Shown here piece by piece: positions 44,902 through 54,396 of a stretch of DNA of 64,000 bases. The DNA comes from an uncultured Cohaesibacter sp. GTDB lineage: Bacteria > Pseudomonadota > Alphaproteobacteria > Rhizobiales > Cohaesibacteraceae. Where the stretch lies: the NCBI RefSeq assembly GCF_963664735.1, contig NZ_OY761553.1, forward strand, positions 697,303 to 761,302, written 5' to 3'. Position 1 is the stretch's first letter; every line of letters starts with the position of its first letter. The notes beneath the pieces are model-generated. The model worked only from the letters and a program-made list of their open reading frames with translations, was not told the origin of the DNA and did not search any database. A program made the translations under genes and the position numbers.

Positions 44902-45875
44902 TGATTGATCCTCTTTGAAGCAAGAACACCGAGCATCAGCACGATAAGGATTGTTGCTCCTTGAGCCAGATTTTGCCATTCAGATGGAATACCGGCATAG
45001 AAGACCAGAGAACTGATAAGGCCAATGATGATGGCCCCGATGGCTGAGCCAAAGGCTGACCCGATGCCGCCGGAAAGCGCTGTGCCGCCTAGAACTACTG
45101 CAGCGACGCTGGAAAGGGTCATGGCTCCGCCGACTAGAGGGTCTCCACTGGCTGTGTCTCCGGTTATGCAAAAAGCGGCAAGGGCAGCGAATATGCCGCA
45201 AATGACGTAGCCGTAGATCCTGATGCGGGTAACCGATAGACCGGATTGATAAGCCGACAGCTGACCATTGCCTACCGCCAGCAGTTTTGTGACCAACCCA
45301 AGTTTGGAAATGACGGCCAGCAATGCGATAAGGACGGCAATGAAGAAGAACACGTTGGGGATGCCGTAGCTTCGCCCACCATAGACTTTCCAGAACAGGC
45401 TTGGCGCGGGCAGTCCGGCCACAGGCAATACCCACAATGCGATCCCTGAAATGAGAATGCTGGTGGCAAAGGTGGCTACGATTGCTTGCATGCGCAAGCC
45501 TGAGACGACAATACCATTGACCAGACCGCACGCGGCGCCAATGAGGATACCCGCCAACAATGCCAGCAAAACCACATAGGGCTCGCCACCAAACTGGCTC
45601 ATGATAACAACGATGGAGACATTGACCAGTGACAGGATGGCCCCGACCGAAAGATCAATATCTGCGGTATAAACCACGAAGGTTTGGCCGACGGACAGGA
45701 ATACGAGCGCGAGATAGGTGCTGGCGACGCCCTTAAGGGCTCTTACAGTCATGCTATTGGGTTCGGCAATGCCATTGAGCACAAACAGAAGTATCAGCAT
45801 TCCCAAGGCCGGGATGAACGGGAACCGACGCAATAAGGTGGCCATTGAGGATTTGAAGGAACCGGTCTTGGTCAT
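44898..45875 (-). CDS. Ribose-type sugar ABC transporter permease 1
   Basis: 325 aa membrane protein with GQTFVVYTADIDLSVGAILSLVNV and AVVLGGTALSGGIGSAFGSAIGA, the RbsC signature loops. Start ATG 45875 overlaps the ATPase stop (ATGA). Confidence 0.93.
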   Translation of the reverse strand: MTKTGSFKSSMATLLRRFPFIPALGMLILLFVLNGIAEPNSMTVRALKGVASTYLALVFLSVGQTFVVYTADIDLSVGAILSLVNVSIVVIMSQFGGEPYVVLLALLAGILIGAACGLVNGIVVSGLRMQAIVATFATSILISGIALWVLPVAGLPAPSLFWKVYGGRSYGIPNVFFFIAVLIALLAVISKLGLVTKLLAVGNGQLSAYQSGLSVTRIRIYGYVICGIFAALAAFCITGDTASGDPLVGGAMTLSSVAAVVLGGTALSGGIGSAFGSAIGAIIIGLISSLVFYAGIPSEWQNLAQGATILIVLMLGVLASKRINQ

Positions 45876-47380
45876 TGTGCCCCCGAATATGCTGCTTCAT
45901 AGAGATTGAAGCGTGTCTTTTCGTTCCCCACCAGTTCGCGGGAAACTGAGCCATTGTTAAAGACCAGAATACGATCTGAATGGGTGAGAAGCTCACCATC
46001 TTCAGATGAGTAGAGAATGATGGCCATGCCTTCGTCGGCCAATTTGCGAACCAGCGCGAACAATTCGCTCTTGGCGCTGAGGTCAATGCCCTTGGTGGGG
46101 TCATCGAGCAGCAAAATGTCTGGCGGATTTGTCAGCCAGCGGGCGATGACCACCTTTTGCTGGTTGCCACCCGAAAGTGAACTGACAGAAGCGCCAAGAC
46201 TGGCATATTTGGTATTGAGCACTCTCAAGGCAGGTTCAACGATACGCGAAAGCTTGCCAGGAAAAGCGAGGAACTTGCGGTCCTTGAGAAAGTGGATGGG
46301 CGACACATTCTCCATGATTGAGCGATCCGTTATCACCCCGTCGCGAACCCGGTCGCCGGAAACATAGGAAAAGCCGTTTTTGATTGCCCCGCGAGGAGTT
46401 TTAAGATGAACGGCCTTGCCGTTAAGCACGAGGCTGCCGGAGTTGAGTTTCTCTGCTCCGAACAGAGTGCGCAACAAGGTTGACTGGCCCTGCCCGTGCA
46501 GCCCACCCAGTCCGAGGATTTCGCCCTTGGCGAGCGTAAAGCTGATGCCCTTGATATGATTGCCCGTGAGCCCTTCGGCAGCCAGACATGCTTCAGGATA
46601 ACTGCTTGTGTCGGTGGCGTGGCTTTCCGCGACTTTTGCGGCTTCTGGCTGTTCTCCGATCATATCGCGAATGACTGTCGCGTGATCTGTTTCGCTAATC
46701 AGGCGCGATGAAACGGTGCTGCCATCGCGGATAACCGTAATGCGATCGGCAATATCGAAAATCTCATCCATGCGATGGGAGATGAAAATGATCGAGCGCC
46801 CCTCCTCCTTCAATTCACGTAGAATGGAAAAGAAACATTCCACTTGTGCGCGGTCGAGCGCTGAAGTCGGCTCGTCGAAAATGAGAATATCTGCTTCACT
46901 GGCGAGGGTTTTCATGATCTCGACCAGCTGTTTCTGATCGGGCCTTAACTTTGCGACCGGCGTTTCTGGCGAAAAGCCCTCTCCTACGACGGATTGGAAC
47001 TTACTGATGTAACGCTCGGCATTGTTGGTCAGTTCGGTTTCATCGATAAGACCGCCTGCATGTGTTGGCAAATGGTAGAGATTGATATTCTGGGCGATGG
47101 ACAGGCTGTTGGCGAGGCTCAGTTCTTGATAGAAAAGGCAGATGCTCATTTTTCTGGCGGCTTGCGGACCGAAAAGCGTTACCGGTTCTCCATTCAGCTC
47201 GAATAGCCCCCCGTCGGGTCGCACGCTACCGGCGACCACTTTGCATAATGTGCTTTTGCCCGATCCATTGGCGCCGATTAGCACATGGATTTCACCTTGC
47301 TCCAGCACGAGATCCCCAGAGGCCAAAGCAGTTGTTGCGCCATAATATTTGCAAATCTGCTGTAGCTTCAATCGACTCAT
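45872..47380 (-). CDS. Sugar ABC transporter ATP-binding protein (RbsA/MglA type, tandem ATPase)
   Basis: 502 aa with two nucleotide-binding domains. First: GANGSGKSTLCKVVAGS, then the degenerate signature (FSPETPVAKLRPDQKQLVEIMKTLA) and [12 protein letters not shown]. Second: degenerate P-loop GLHGQGQSTLLRTLFG, LSGGNQQKVVIARWLTN, ILLLDDPTKGIDLSAKSEL. This double-ATPase layout is diagnostic of the CUT2 sugar importers. Confidence 0.95.
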   Translation of the reverse strand: MSRLKLQQICKYYGATTALASGDLVLEQGEIHVLIGANGSGKSTLCKVVAGSVRPDGGLFELNGEPVTLFGPQAARKMSICLFYQELSLANSLSIAQNINLYHLPTHAGGLIDETELTNNAERYISKFQSVVGEGFSPETPVAKLRPDQKQLVEIMKTLASEADILIFDEPTSALDRAQVECFFSILRELKEEGRSIIFISHRMDEIFDIADRITVIRDGSTVSSRLISETDHATVIRDMIGEQPEAAKVAESHATDTSSYPEACLAAEGLTGNHIKGISFTLAKGEILGLGGLHGQGQSTLLRTLFGAEKLNSGSLVLNGKAVHLKTPRGAIKNGFSYVSGDRVRDGVITDRSIMENVSPIHFLKDRKFLAFPGKLSRIVEPALRVLNTKYASLGASVSSLSGGNQQKVVIARWLTNPPDILLLDDPTKGIDLSAKSELFALVRKLADEGMAIILYSSEDGELLTHSDRILVFNNGSVSRELVGNEKTRFNLYEAAYSGAQ

Positions 47381-47453
47381 TGTGATGCACCTTCGTTATG
47401 TCGGTTGATGGATGCCGCTGGCCGGAAGGCCTGCGGCACCACATTCGTCTTGA

Positions 47454-48473
47454 TTATTTGAAGTATGCTTCAGCTTCGTCGATGCTTAGAGAGCTGGTGT
47501 AGGAATAGAAGCCCGGTTTGCCTTCCAGTTCCTTGGCAACGGTTCCGACATTGTCCCCGTCGATGAATGGAATTGGCAGATATAGGGCATTCTTATACTG
47601 GCCTGCAGCGGCGGGTTCTTTCAATTCGCGTCCCTGCAGCATGAAGACGGCAACATTCAGTGCGCTGGCCATAACCCCGGGAGGGTTCACCGATGCACCT
47701 GAGTTGAAATCGTTCTTGACCCAAAGATCGATAAAGTCCTTACGGATTTCGCCTGTTGCTGCGACTTCACCGGCTTTGCCTGCGTCCATCAAAGAACGCC
47801 ATGCACCCGCGGCCATGCCATCTTGTACCCAAACGCCGTCGATATCAGGATATGTGGCAAGAAGGTTCTGCATGGCCTGTTGGCCCTGTGCCTGATCCCA
47901 GTTGCCGTTTACTTCGTTGACAACCTTGATGTCCGGATATTGATCAAACACGCTCGTGTAGCCTGCAATGCGCATTTCGTTGGCTGGATGACCGGCGACA
48001 CCGTTGATTGCTACAACCTGTCCTTTGCCGCCTAGTGTTTCAGCAAGCCATTTGGCGCTGAGGGCTGCCCAGTTGGTCTGGTCTATGCCGACGTAAATGG
48101 CATCTTGCGATGAAACTTCTGCATCTGTCGAGATAACCAGAATGCCGTCTTCCTTGGCCTGCGAGAAGACCGGGTCAAACGCGGTTGGGCTGTTCGGATT
48201 GATGATGATGGCGTTCACACCCTGGTTGATGAAATTGCGGACATGGGCAATTTGACCAGGAACATCTACGTTGGCGCTTTGAACGACGACCTTGACGTCA
48301 ACGCCCTTTTCTTTCCATTTTTCCGCTGCGGCCTGCGCTTCCTCGATCATCTGGGTGCGCCATTCAGAGCCAACCCAGCCGTTCGACAGGCCAATGGTAA
48401 AGTCTGCAGCTTGTGCGACAGGAACAGCCAGAGCCACAACGGCCATTCCCAGCAATGCGGTTTTCAACTTCAT
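47454..48473 (-). CDS. Periplasmic sugar-binding protein (CUT2, RbsB type)
   Basis: 339 aa with signal peptide (GMAVVALAVPVAQAAD). Mature part begins FTIGLSNGWVGSEWRTQMIEEAQ; AIIINPNSPTAFDPVFSQAKEDGILVISTDAEV is the peripla_BP_4 first hinge. First gene of the minus-strand sugar operon (binding protein, ATPase, permeases, LacI, oxidoreductase). Substrate unknown, probably a sugar or polyol. Confidence 0.92.
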   Translation of the reverse strand: MKLKTALLGMAVVALAVPVAQAADFTIGLSNGWVGSEWRTQMIEEAQAAAEKWKEKGVDVKVVVQSANVDVPGQIAHVRNFINQGVNAIIINPNSPTAFDPVFSQAKEDGILVISTDAEVSSQDAIYVGIDQTNWAALSAKWLAETLGGKGQVVAINGVAGHPANEMRIAGYTSVFDQYPDIKVVNEVNGNWDQAQGQQAMQNLLATYPDIDGVWVQDGMAAGAWRSLMDAGKAGEVAATGEIRKDFIDLWVKNDFNSGASVNPPGVMASALNVAVFMLQGRELKEPAAAGQYKNALYLPIPFIDGDNVGTVAKELEGKPGFYSYTSSLSIDEAEAYFK

Positions 48474-48769
48474 CTGCTTCCTCCCTTGTCACAAATGATG
48501 GATGCAGTCTGAGCAGAAATGAAATCGATTTCAAACGAAATCAAATAGCGTGCTTTTGCTGCGAGAATTCGCCGATTTTCGGTCTTTATGAGAATTCTTA
48601 AATGTGTGATTGGTAAGGCTTTGAATCTGCAAGCAGTCTGAATGAAAGCGCATTTACATGGGCTTCAGAGCCCCTGTATCTGGAAATTGTCAATGCTACT
48701 AAGTTCTCGAATTTCGGTTGATTTATTGACAGGCTTTGAGCCATCAAGTGGTGCTTGTAGATGGTTTGC

Positions 48770-50284
48770 CTAGTTGGTGAAAATATCGCGTGGCAGAGTT
48801 ATTTCTACGCGCAAACCCTCGCTACTGTTGCTCAGAGCCATTTCTCCGCGATGATTGCGAATGATTTCGTTGGCGATGCTCAGGCCAAGACCAACACCTT
48901 TGGTCTTGTGGCCTTCGTTGCCGCGCTCGAAGGGAAGCAGAACCTTTTCGATTTGATCACTGGGTATTCCCGGTCCGCCATCAACAATGGTAATCACGGT
49001 CTGTTCACTGCCGTCATAGCCAAGAAAGACTTTGGCATATTGGCCATATTTCAGGGCATTGTCGATAATGTTGGATAAGGCGCGGCGCAGTTGCTTTGGC
49101 CTGCCAATCATGAAGCCTCGGGTTTGAGTGGAAAGCTCAATAGATGGAGCAACGCTGAAGACCGATGCGATCCCTTCGATCTCGATAGGTAACGTTGCGT
49201 CGAAGCGCACGTTCAGATCCATGTCCTGATAGTCATCACAGAGACTTGTAATGAGGGAGCTGAGGGAAAAACGGTGGCGTTCTTCGTTGTTTTTATGCAG
49301 CGACAGAAAATCCAAAGCACCTTCGACGAGATCATGGATGGTTTCCAGATCATTGGCAAAGCGGTCCCTGATCTCTTCTTCCTTGATCATTTCCGTGCGC
49401 AGCAACATGCGCGTGACGGGAGTGCGCAAGTCATGGGATATGGCTGCAAGGCCGAGCAACTGTCGTTCTCGGTCTCTGTCAAACCGCTTCACGAGTTCCC
49501 GCATATTGTCCTGAATGGCCAAGGCTTCGGTTGGTGCGAGGCGACCCAATGATTTGCGCGTATACTTGGTGCCCTGACTCAGTTTTCTGAAAGGTGCCAT
49601 CAGGGTTGATGAAAAGGGGAAACTGACAGAGAGGATCAAGCTGGCAATGAACAATGTAAGGAATGCACCCTTGGTTTCTGAAAATCGGGCGCGCCAGAGG
49701 AGTGGTGACGAGATTTCCATGACCTGATCATCCTGCAAGAATATATAGAGGCTTGCTTCAATGTCCTGTCGGGCGATTGCAAGGGATAGGGATGCCAGCC
49801 TGACCGAAGCAGGGATTGGCTGATTGAACGTTCGGGAGCCATTGGTTGCATCAAGCGTCGGGTTATAAACACTGTCTCCGAGTAGATCTGCACTATGGTC
49901 GCGAGAGCTGAGCAGGCCCGGCAACGGAGGCGAATCCGTGAACCGGACTGCGGCTCTCACCCGTTTCTCATTGAGGCTGAGAATGAGCGGAGAAACAATG
50001 GTGTTCTCTTTTTGGGGAAAGCTGCCGAGATATTTGAAGTAATACGGTTTTTCTTGGCCGCTACAGTTCTTTTCTGCCGGGTCTGCACTTTCCAGACATT
50101 TCTCAATGATCTGGGAGAGACGCCCGCCTGTCATTTCCGCGATGCTGATTTCGGTTCTGCGCTCTAGATAGGTTTTGACAACGACCCAGTTTGCGGCAAT
50201 TCCCGTCAAAAATGCCACAGAGAGCATCGTGGCAATGCGAGCGGCATGTGATTGTGGGAGGAATGACAGGATTGAATGCCACAT
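48770..50284 (-). CDS. Membrane sensor histidine kinase, GtrS-like
   Basis: 504 aa. Two membrane helices (about 18-38 and 207-227) enclose a periplasmic sensor domain of about 165 residues with two cysteines (EKCLESADPAEKNC). Then HAMP, the HisKA box LAAISHDLRTPVTRML with His284, and the ATPase domain (NIIDNALKYG, DGGPGIP, KGVGLGLSIANEI). Its partner response regulator lies 15 bp upstream, and the pair is divergent from a glucose-type ABC operon, as for GtrS/GltR of Pseudomonas. The GtrS assignment is from context. Confidence 0.92.
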   Translation of the reverse strand: MWHSILSFLPQSHAARIATMLSVAFLTGIAANWVVVKTYLERRTEISIAEMTGGRLSQIIEKCLESADPAEKNCSGQEKPYYFKYLGSFPQKENTIVSPLILSLNEKRVRAAVRFTDSPPLPGLLSSRDHSADLLGDSVYNPTLDATNGSRTFNQPIPASVRLASLSLAIARQDIEASLYIFLQDDQVMEISSPLLWRARFSETKGAFLTLFIASLILSVSFPFSSTLMAPFRKLSQGTKYTRKSLGRLAPTEALAIQDNMRELVKRFDRDRERQLLGLAAISHDLRTPVTRMLLRTEMIKEEEIRDRFANDLETIHDLVEGALDFLSLHKNNEERHRFSLSSLITSLCDDYQDMDLNVRFDATLPIEIEGIASVFSVAPSIELSTQTRGFMIGRPKQLRRALSNIIDNALKYGQYAKVFLGYDGSEQTVITIVDGGPGIPSDQIEKVLLPFERGNEGHKTKGVGLGLSIANEIIRNHRGEMALSNSSEGLRVEITLPRDIFTN

Positions 50285-50299
50285 AACCTTGTGCTCTTG

Positions 50300-51031
50300 C
50301 TAAATATTGGGGTGAACCATTTTGGTGGTGCCGTCGCTGGTTTTTATTTCCGAGCAGAACTTGTATCCCTGATTGCGCACTGTTCTGATATATTGCGCCT
50401 TGTCGTCTACGTCAGTCAGCTTTTTGCGCAGTCGGCTTACAAGAATATCGATCCGACGATCTCCCGGTTCTATGTCATGACCAATCAACTGTTGTGCCAA
50501 CTCGTCTCTTGAGACGGGATTGGGGGAAGCATGCACGAGAATCGACAGCACCTCATATTCTCGGGTGCTGAGGGGAATAAGCAAATTATTGGGTGCATGG
50601 AGCTGCTCATTTGTAAGATCGAGCACCCATCCATCGAAAAATAGCTTTCCAGATGCCGTAGAACGCTCGCCGGTGGTGACACGCCGCAGCAAGGCATTGA
50701 TCCGTGCCAGAAGCTCTCGCGGGTTGAACGGCTTCTCCATATAATCATCGGCACCCAACTCAAGCCCGATTATGCGCTCGGTGTCGCCCTTGATGGCTGA
50801 CAGGATGATAATGGGAATGCTTGAGGTTGCTCGCACCTTTCGGCAGAATTCAAGCCCGCTTTCGCCGGGCAACATGATATCTACGATCAACAGATCAAAC
50901 AGCACATTGCCGCGCCTATAGGCGACTTCAGCAGACTCAGAAACCACACACTGAAAATTTCGGGCTTGCAAATAAGATGACAAAAGCGACGAAATTTCAG
51001 GATCATCTTCAATAATGTGGATACGCTGCAT
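50300..51031 (-). CDS. OmpR-family response regulator, GltR-like
   Basis: 243 aa. Receiver domain with acidic pocket EDD (residues 8-10), phosphoacceptor Asp51 in LLIVDIMLPGESG, and switch Lys in LSAIKGDTE; the C-terminal winged helix contains PLSTREYEVLSILVHASPNPVSRDELAQ and the recognition region RRIDILVSRLRKKL. Starts at ATG 51031, 197 bp from the divergent gts operon, which it probably controls. Confidence 0.94.
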   Translation of the reverse strand: MQRIHIIEDDPEISSLLSSYLQARNFQCVVSESAEVAYRRGNVLFDLLIVDIMLPGESGLEFCRKVRATSSIPIIILSAIKGDTERIIGLELGADDYMEKPFNPRELLARINALLRRVTTGERSTASGKLFFDGWVLDLTNEQLHAPNNLLIPLSTREYEVLSILVHASPNPVSRDELAQQLIGHDIEPGDRRIDILVSRLRKKLTDVDDKAQYIRTVRNQGYKFCSEIKTSDGTTKMVHPNI

Positions 51032-51228
51032 CCGGTCTCCTCCCCGCTCATACTCTTGACTAATCCATTTTAGACAACAAGAGTGACAATGTTACAATTT
51101 GTAACATATGTCAGTGTTAATCAGAAATCATGATACAAAAACTTACAAAATCTTGCTGCTGGTTCTAAAGAATCCATTCTACAATCATAGGTGCATATTT
51201 TGTTTTCATTTTATCTTGGGAGGAAAAA

Positions 51229-52479
51229 ATGAAATCTTTGAAACTCGCTCTTATGGGAGCGATTGCGTTAGCGGCTATGCCACTTGCGGCCCAAGCTGAA
51301 CCTGTTGCTGAAGTCCTTCACTATTGGACATCAGGCGGCGAAGCAAAAGCGATCAAGGAATTACAACAAGCTTTCGAAAAGCGTGGCGGTAAGTGGATTG
51401 ACGCTCCTGTCGCAGGCGGCGGCGGCGATGCTCAGGCTGCAGTTTTGCGCTCTCGCGTTCTTGCCGGTGATCCTCCGGCTGCAGTTCAGATCAAAGGACC
51501 GAATATCGCAGAATGGGCGGAAGCTGGTGCATTGGGCGACCTTTCTGATGTGGCGGCAGCTCAAAAATGGGATGATATCCTGCCTCAGGCAATCAAAGAC
51601 GTTGTCAAATATGATGGCCATTATGTTGCTGTGCCGGTAAACGTGCACCGTGTTGACTGGATTTGGGCAAACCCTGAAGTCTTGGCCAAAGTCGGTGCGG
51701 ACGTGCCAAAGACATGGGACGAGTTCAACGCAACGGCTGATAAGTTGAAAGCTGCTGGAATCGTGCCTTTGGCCTATGGTGGCCAGCCTTGGCAGGACGC
51801 AACCGTCTTTGAGACTGTCGTTCTTGGTATTGGCGGCGTTGATTTCTACAAGAAAGCCATGGTCGATCTGGATGAAGAAGCTCTTGGCTCTGATACCATG
51901 ATCAAGGTTTTTGACCAGATGCGCAAAATCCGCGATTATGTCGACCCTGATTATCCCGGCCGTGACTGGAACCTTGCTACCGCTATGGTCATGCGTGGTG
52001 AAGCTGCCATGCAGATCATGGGTGACTGGGCAAAAGGCGAATTTGCTGCCGCTGGCAAGAAGCCCGGCGTCGACTATATTTGTGCCCCTACCCCGTCAGA
52101 TGGTGGCTATATCCTGAACTCTGACAGCTTTGCCATGTTCAATGTGAAGGGCAAAGACAAAAAAGAAGGTCAGGACCTTTTGGCTGAATTGATCCTTGGT
52201 AAAGAATTCCAGGAAACTTTCAACCTTTACAAAGGATCTATCCCTGCTCGTATGGACGTTCCAATGGATAAATTTGATTCATGCGCAATCAAATCCATGG
52301 ACGATATGACATCCGCTGCCAAGAATAACTCGTTGGTTGGCTCTGTTGCCCATGAAATCGCTCAGGCTGGTGCTGTACGTGGTGCATTCCTTGACGTGGT
52401 AACGGCTCACTTCAATTCTGACATGTCTTCAGAAGAAGCAACCAAGAAGTTGATCGAAGCAATCGAACTTGCCAAGTAA
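51229..52479 (+). CDS. gtsA: Glucose/mannose-type ABC transporter substrate-binding protein
   Basis: 416 aa with signal peptide (LALMGAIALAAMPLAAQAE; cleavage near residue 22). The mature start VAEVLHYWTSGGEAKAIKELQ and the motif APVAGGGGDAQAAVLRSRVLAGDPPAAVQIKGP closely follow GtsA of Pseudomonas, the periplasmic glucose-binding protein. GGGAGG precedes the ATG by 6 bases. A 129-bp gap to gtsB allows transcript processing so that the binding protein is made in excess. Confidence 0.85.
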   Translation: MKSLKLALMGAIALAAMPLAAQAEPVAEVLHYWTSGGEAKAIKELQQAFEKRGGKWIDAPVAGGGGDAQAAVLRSRVLAGDPPAAVQIKGPNIAEWAEAGALGDLSDVAAAQKWDDILPQAIKDVVKYDGHYVAVPVNVHRVDWIWANPEVLAKVGADVPKTWDEFNATADKLKAAGIVPLAYGGQPWQDATVFETVVLGIGGVDFYKKAMVDLDEEALGSDTMIKVFDQMRKIRDYVDPDYPGRDWNLATAMVMRGEAAMQIMGDWAKGEFAAAGKKPGVDYICAPTPSDGGYILNSDSFAMFNVKGKDKKEGQDLLAELILGKEFQETFNLYKGSIPARMDVPMDKFDSCAIKSMDDMTSAAKNNSLVGSVAHEIAQAGAVRGAFLDVVTAHFNSDMSSEEATKKLIEAIELAK

Positions 52480-52608
52480 CAGCTATATGGTTTGGGGCCG
52501 GTCATTGCATGGTCGGCCCATTCTCTTCCATGGAGGCTGTCCACTCCTTTCAACAGGCTTGAAAGTCGAGTATTTAATTGCCTCTAAACCCAACAAAGGA
52601 GAGACCCG

Positions 52609-53505
52609 ATGGCTCGTGTCGCAGGGAGAATAGCGGACAGGTTGGAGAGGCTTATTCCAAAGCTTGTTATCGCTCCCGGTTTTTTGGCGATATTGCTGTT
52701 CGTCTACGGTTTCATCATCTGGACAGCTTATATTTCCTTTTCCAAATCGAAGATGCTGCCCAACTACGATCTAGTCGGTTTTCGTCAATATTGGCGTCTT
52801 TTCCAGATGGATCGATGGAATGTCGCTTTTTCAAACCTGATTATCTTTGGTGCCTCATTCATCTTTATAGCCATTGTAATCGGCGTGATTTTGGCAATTC
52901 TTCTGGACCAGCGCATACGCATAGAAGGCGCTATCCGGACGATTTATCTCTATCCGATGGCAATTTCATTCGTGATCACCGGTACTGCGTGGAAATGGAT
53001 CATGAACCCGTCGCTGGGCCTTGAAAAGGTCGTGCAGTCGTGGGGCTGGGAATCCTTCTCGTTTGGCTGGATCGTCGATCAGAATATGGCCGTCTATGCG
53101 CTTGTGATGGCTGCGGTGTGGCAGTCGTCGGGCTTTGTCATGGCGCTGTTCCTGTCTGCTCTCAGGAGCGTTGATCAGGACATTATCAAGGCTGCGAGCC
53201 TAGATGGAGCTTCAACAACAAAAATCTATCTCAGGATCATATTGCCATCCATGCGCCCTGTTTTCATGAGCGCGGTGGTCATTCTTGCGCATCTTGCCAT
53301 CAAGAGTTTTGATCTTGTCGTGGCCCTCACCAACGGTGGGCCGGGCTATTCATCAACTCTGCCGGCAAACTTCATGTATGAGATGACTTTCCGCCGCAAT
53401 GAAATCGGTGTGGGTGCTGCGTCTGCCATCATCATGTTGGCTACGGTCATGGCGATCATGGTGCCTTATCTCTACTCGGAATTGAGAGGGTCGAAAAATG
53501 TCTAA
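52609..53505 (+). CDS. gtsB: Glucose-type ABC transporter permease 1
   Basis: 298 aa, six membrane helices. EAA loop ASLDGASTTKIYLRIILPSMRPVFMSAVVILAHLAIKSFDLVVALTNGGPGYSS is typical of the MalF-like partner in GtsABC systems. GGAGAG precedes ATG 52609. Ends overlapping gtsC by 8 bp. Confidence 0.88.
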   Translation: MARVAGRIADRLERLIPKLVIAPGFLAILLFVYGFIIWTAYISFSKSKMLPNYDLVGFRQYWRLFQMDRWNVAFSNLIIFGASFIFIAIVIGVILAILLDQRIRIEGAIRTIYLYPMAISFVITGTAWKWIMNPSLGLEKVVQSWGWESFSFGWIVDQNMAVYALVMAAVWQSSGFVMALFLSALRSVDQDIIKAASLDGASTTKIYLRIILPSMRPVFMSAVVILAHLAIKSFDLVVALTNGGPGYSSTLPANFMYEMTFRRNEIGVGAASAIIMLATVMAIMVPYLYSELRGSKNV

Positions 53506-54385
53506 TCTTGATATCGTCAGACCCGAAACATCGTCTTATCAATGGGTGGGACGGCTGCTGATCTGGGTGATCTTATTGCTCTTTTGCGTCTGGTTCCTGA
53601 TGCCGGCTTATGTGGTTATCAGTACATCGCTAAAGAATCTGGAAGAAATCCGGGGCGGCTCTCTGTTGGCATTGCCGCATGAGCTTAACTTCACGGCATG
53701 GCAGCATGCGTGGAATCAGGCCTGTATTGGTGTGCAATGCTCCGGGCTCAAGCCATATTTCGGCAACTCGGTCATGATGGTGATCCCGTCCGTGATGATC
53801 TCTACCACACTAGGGGCATTGACTGGCTATACGCTGACAAAATGGCGCTTCAAGGGTAGTAACATCATCTTCGCGCTTATTCTGTTTGGTTGCTTTGTGC
53901 CGTTTCAGGTTGTCATCCTGCCGATGGCTCAGACGCTTGGCATACTGAGACTGACCAACACCGTCTACGGTCTGATTTTGGTTCACTCGGTTTACGGTCT
54001 GGCCTTCACGACACTGTTTTTCCGAAACTACTATGTCACCATCCCTGATGAGCTCATTCGGGCGGCAACCATTGATGGCGCAGGGTTTTTTACGATCTTC
54101 TTCCGCATTCTGCTGCCCATTTCGCCGCCGATCATCGTCGTTGCGGTTATCTGGCAGTTCACGCAGATCTGGAACGACTTCCTGTTTGGCGTCAGTTTCA
54201 CCACGGGAGGGTCGCAGCCTTTGATGGTTGCTCTGAACAATCTTGTAAACACGACCACCGGGGTCAAGCAGTATAACGTTGACATGGCTGCTGCCCTGAT
54301 CACCGCAGCCCCTACGCTGTTGGTTTACATCGTTGCCGGCCGATATTTTGTCCGCGGGCTAACCGCTGGCTCGGTAAAAGGATAA
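53498..54385 (+). CDS. gtsC: Glucose-type ABC transporter permease 2
   Basis: 295 aa, MalG-like. The periplasmic segment WNQACIGVQCSGLKPYFGNSV, with its two cysteines, and the EAA loop AATIDGAGFFTIFFRILLPISPPIIV match GtsC of Pseudomonas. Translationally coupled to gtsB. Confidence 0.88.
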   Translation: MSNLDIVRPETSSYQWVGRLLIWVILLLFCVWFLMPAYVVISTSLKNLEEIRGGSLLALPHELNFTAWQHAWNQACIGVQCSGLKPYFGNSVMMVIPSVMISTTLGALTGYTLTKWRFKGSNIIFALILFGCFVPFQVVILPMAQTLGILRLTNTVYGLILVHSVYGLAFTTLFFRNYYVTIPDELIRAATIDGAGFFTIFFRILLPISPPIIVVAVIWQFTQIWNDFLFGVSFTTGGSQPLMVALNNLVNTTTGVKQYNVDMAAALITAAPTLLVYIVAGRYFVRGLTAGSVKG

Positions 54386-54396
54386 GGAGAAGAAAT

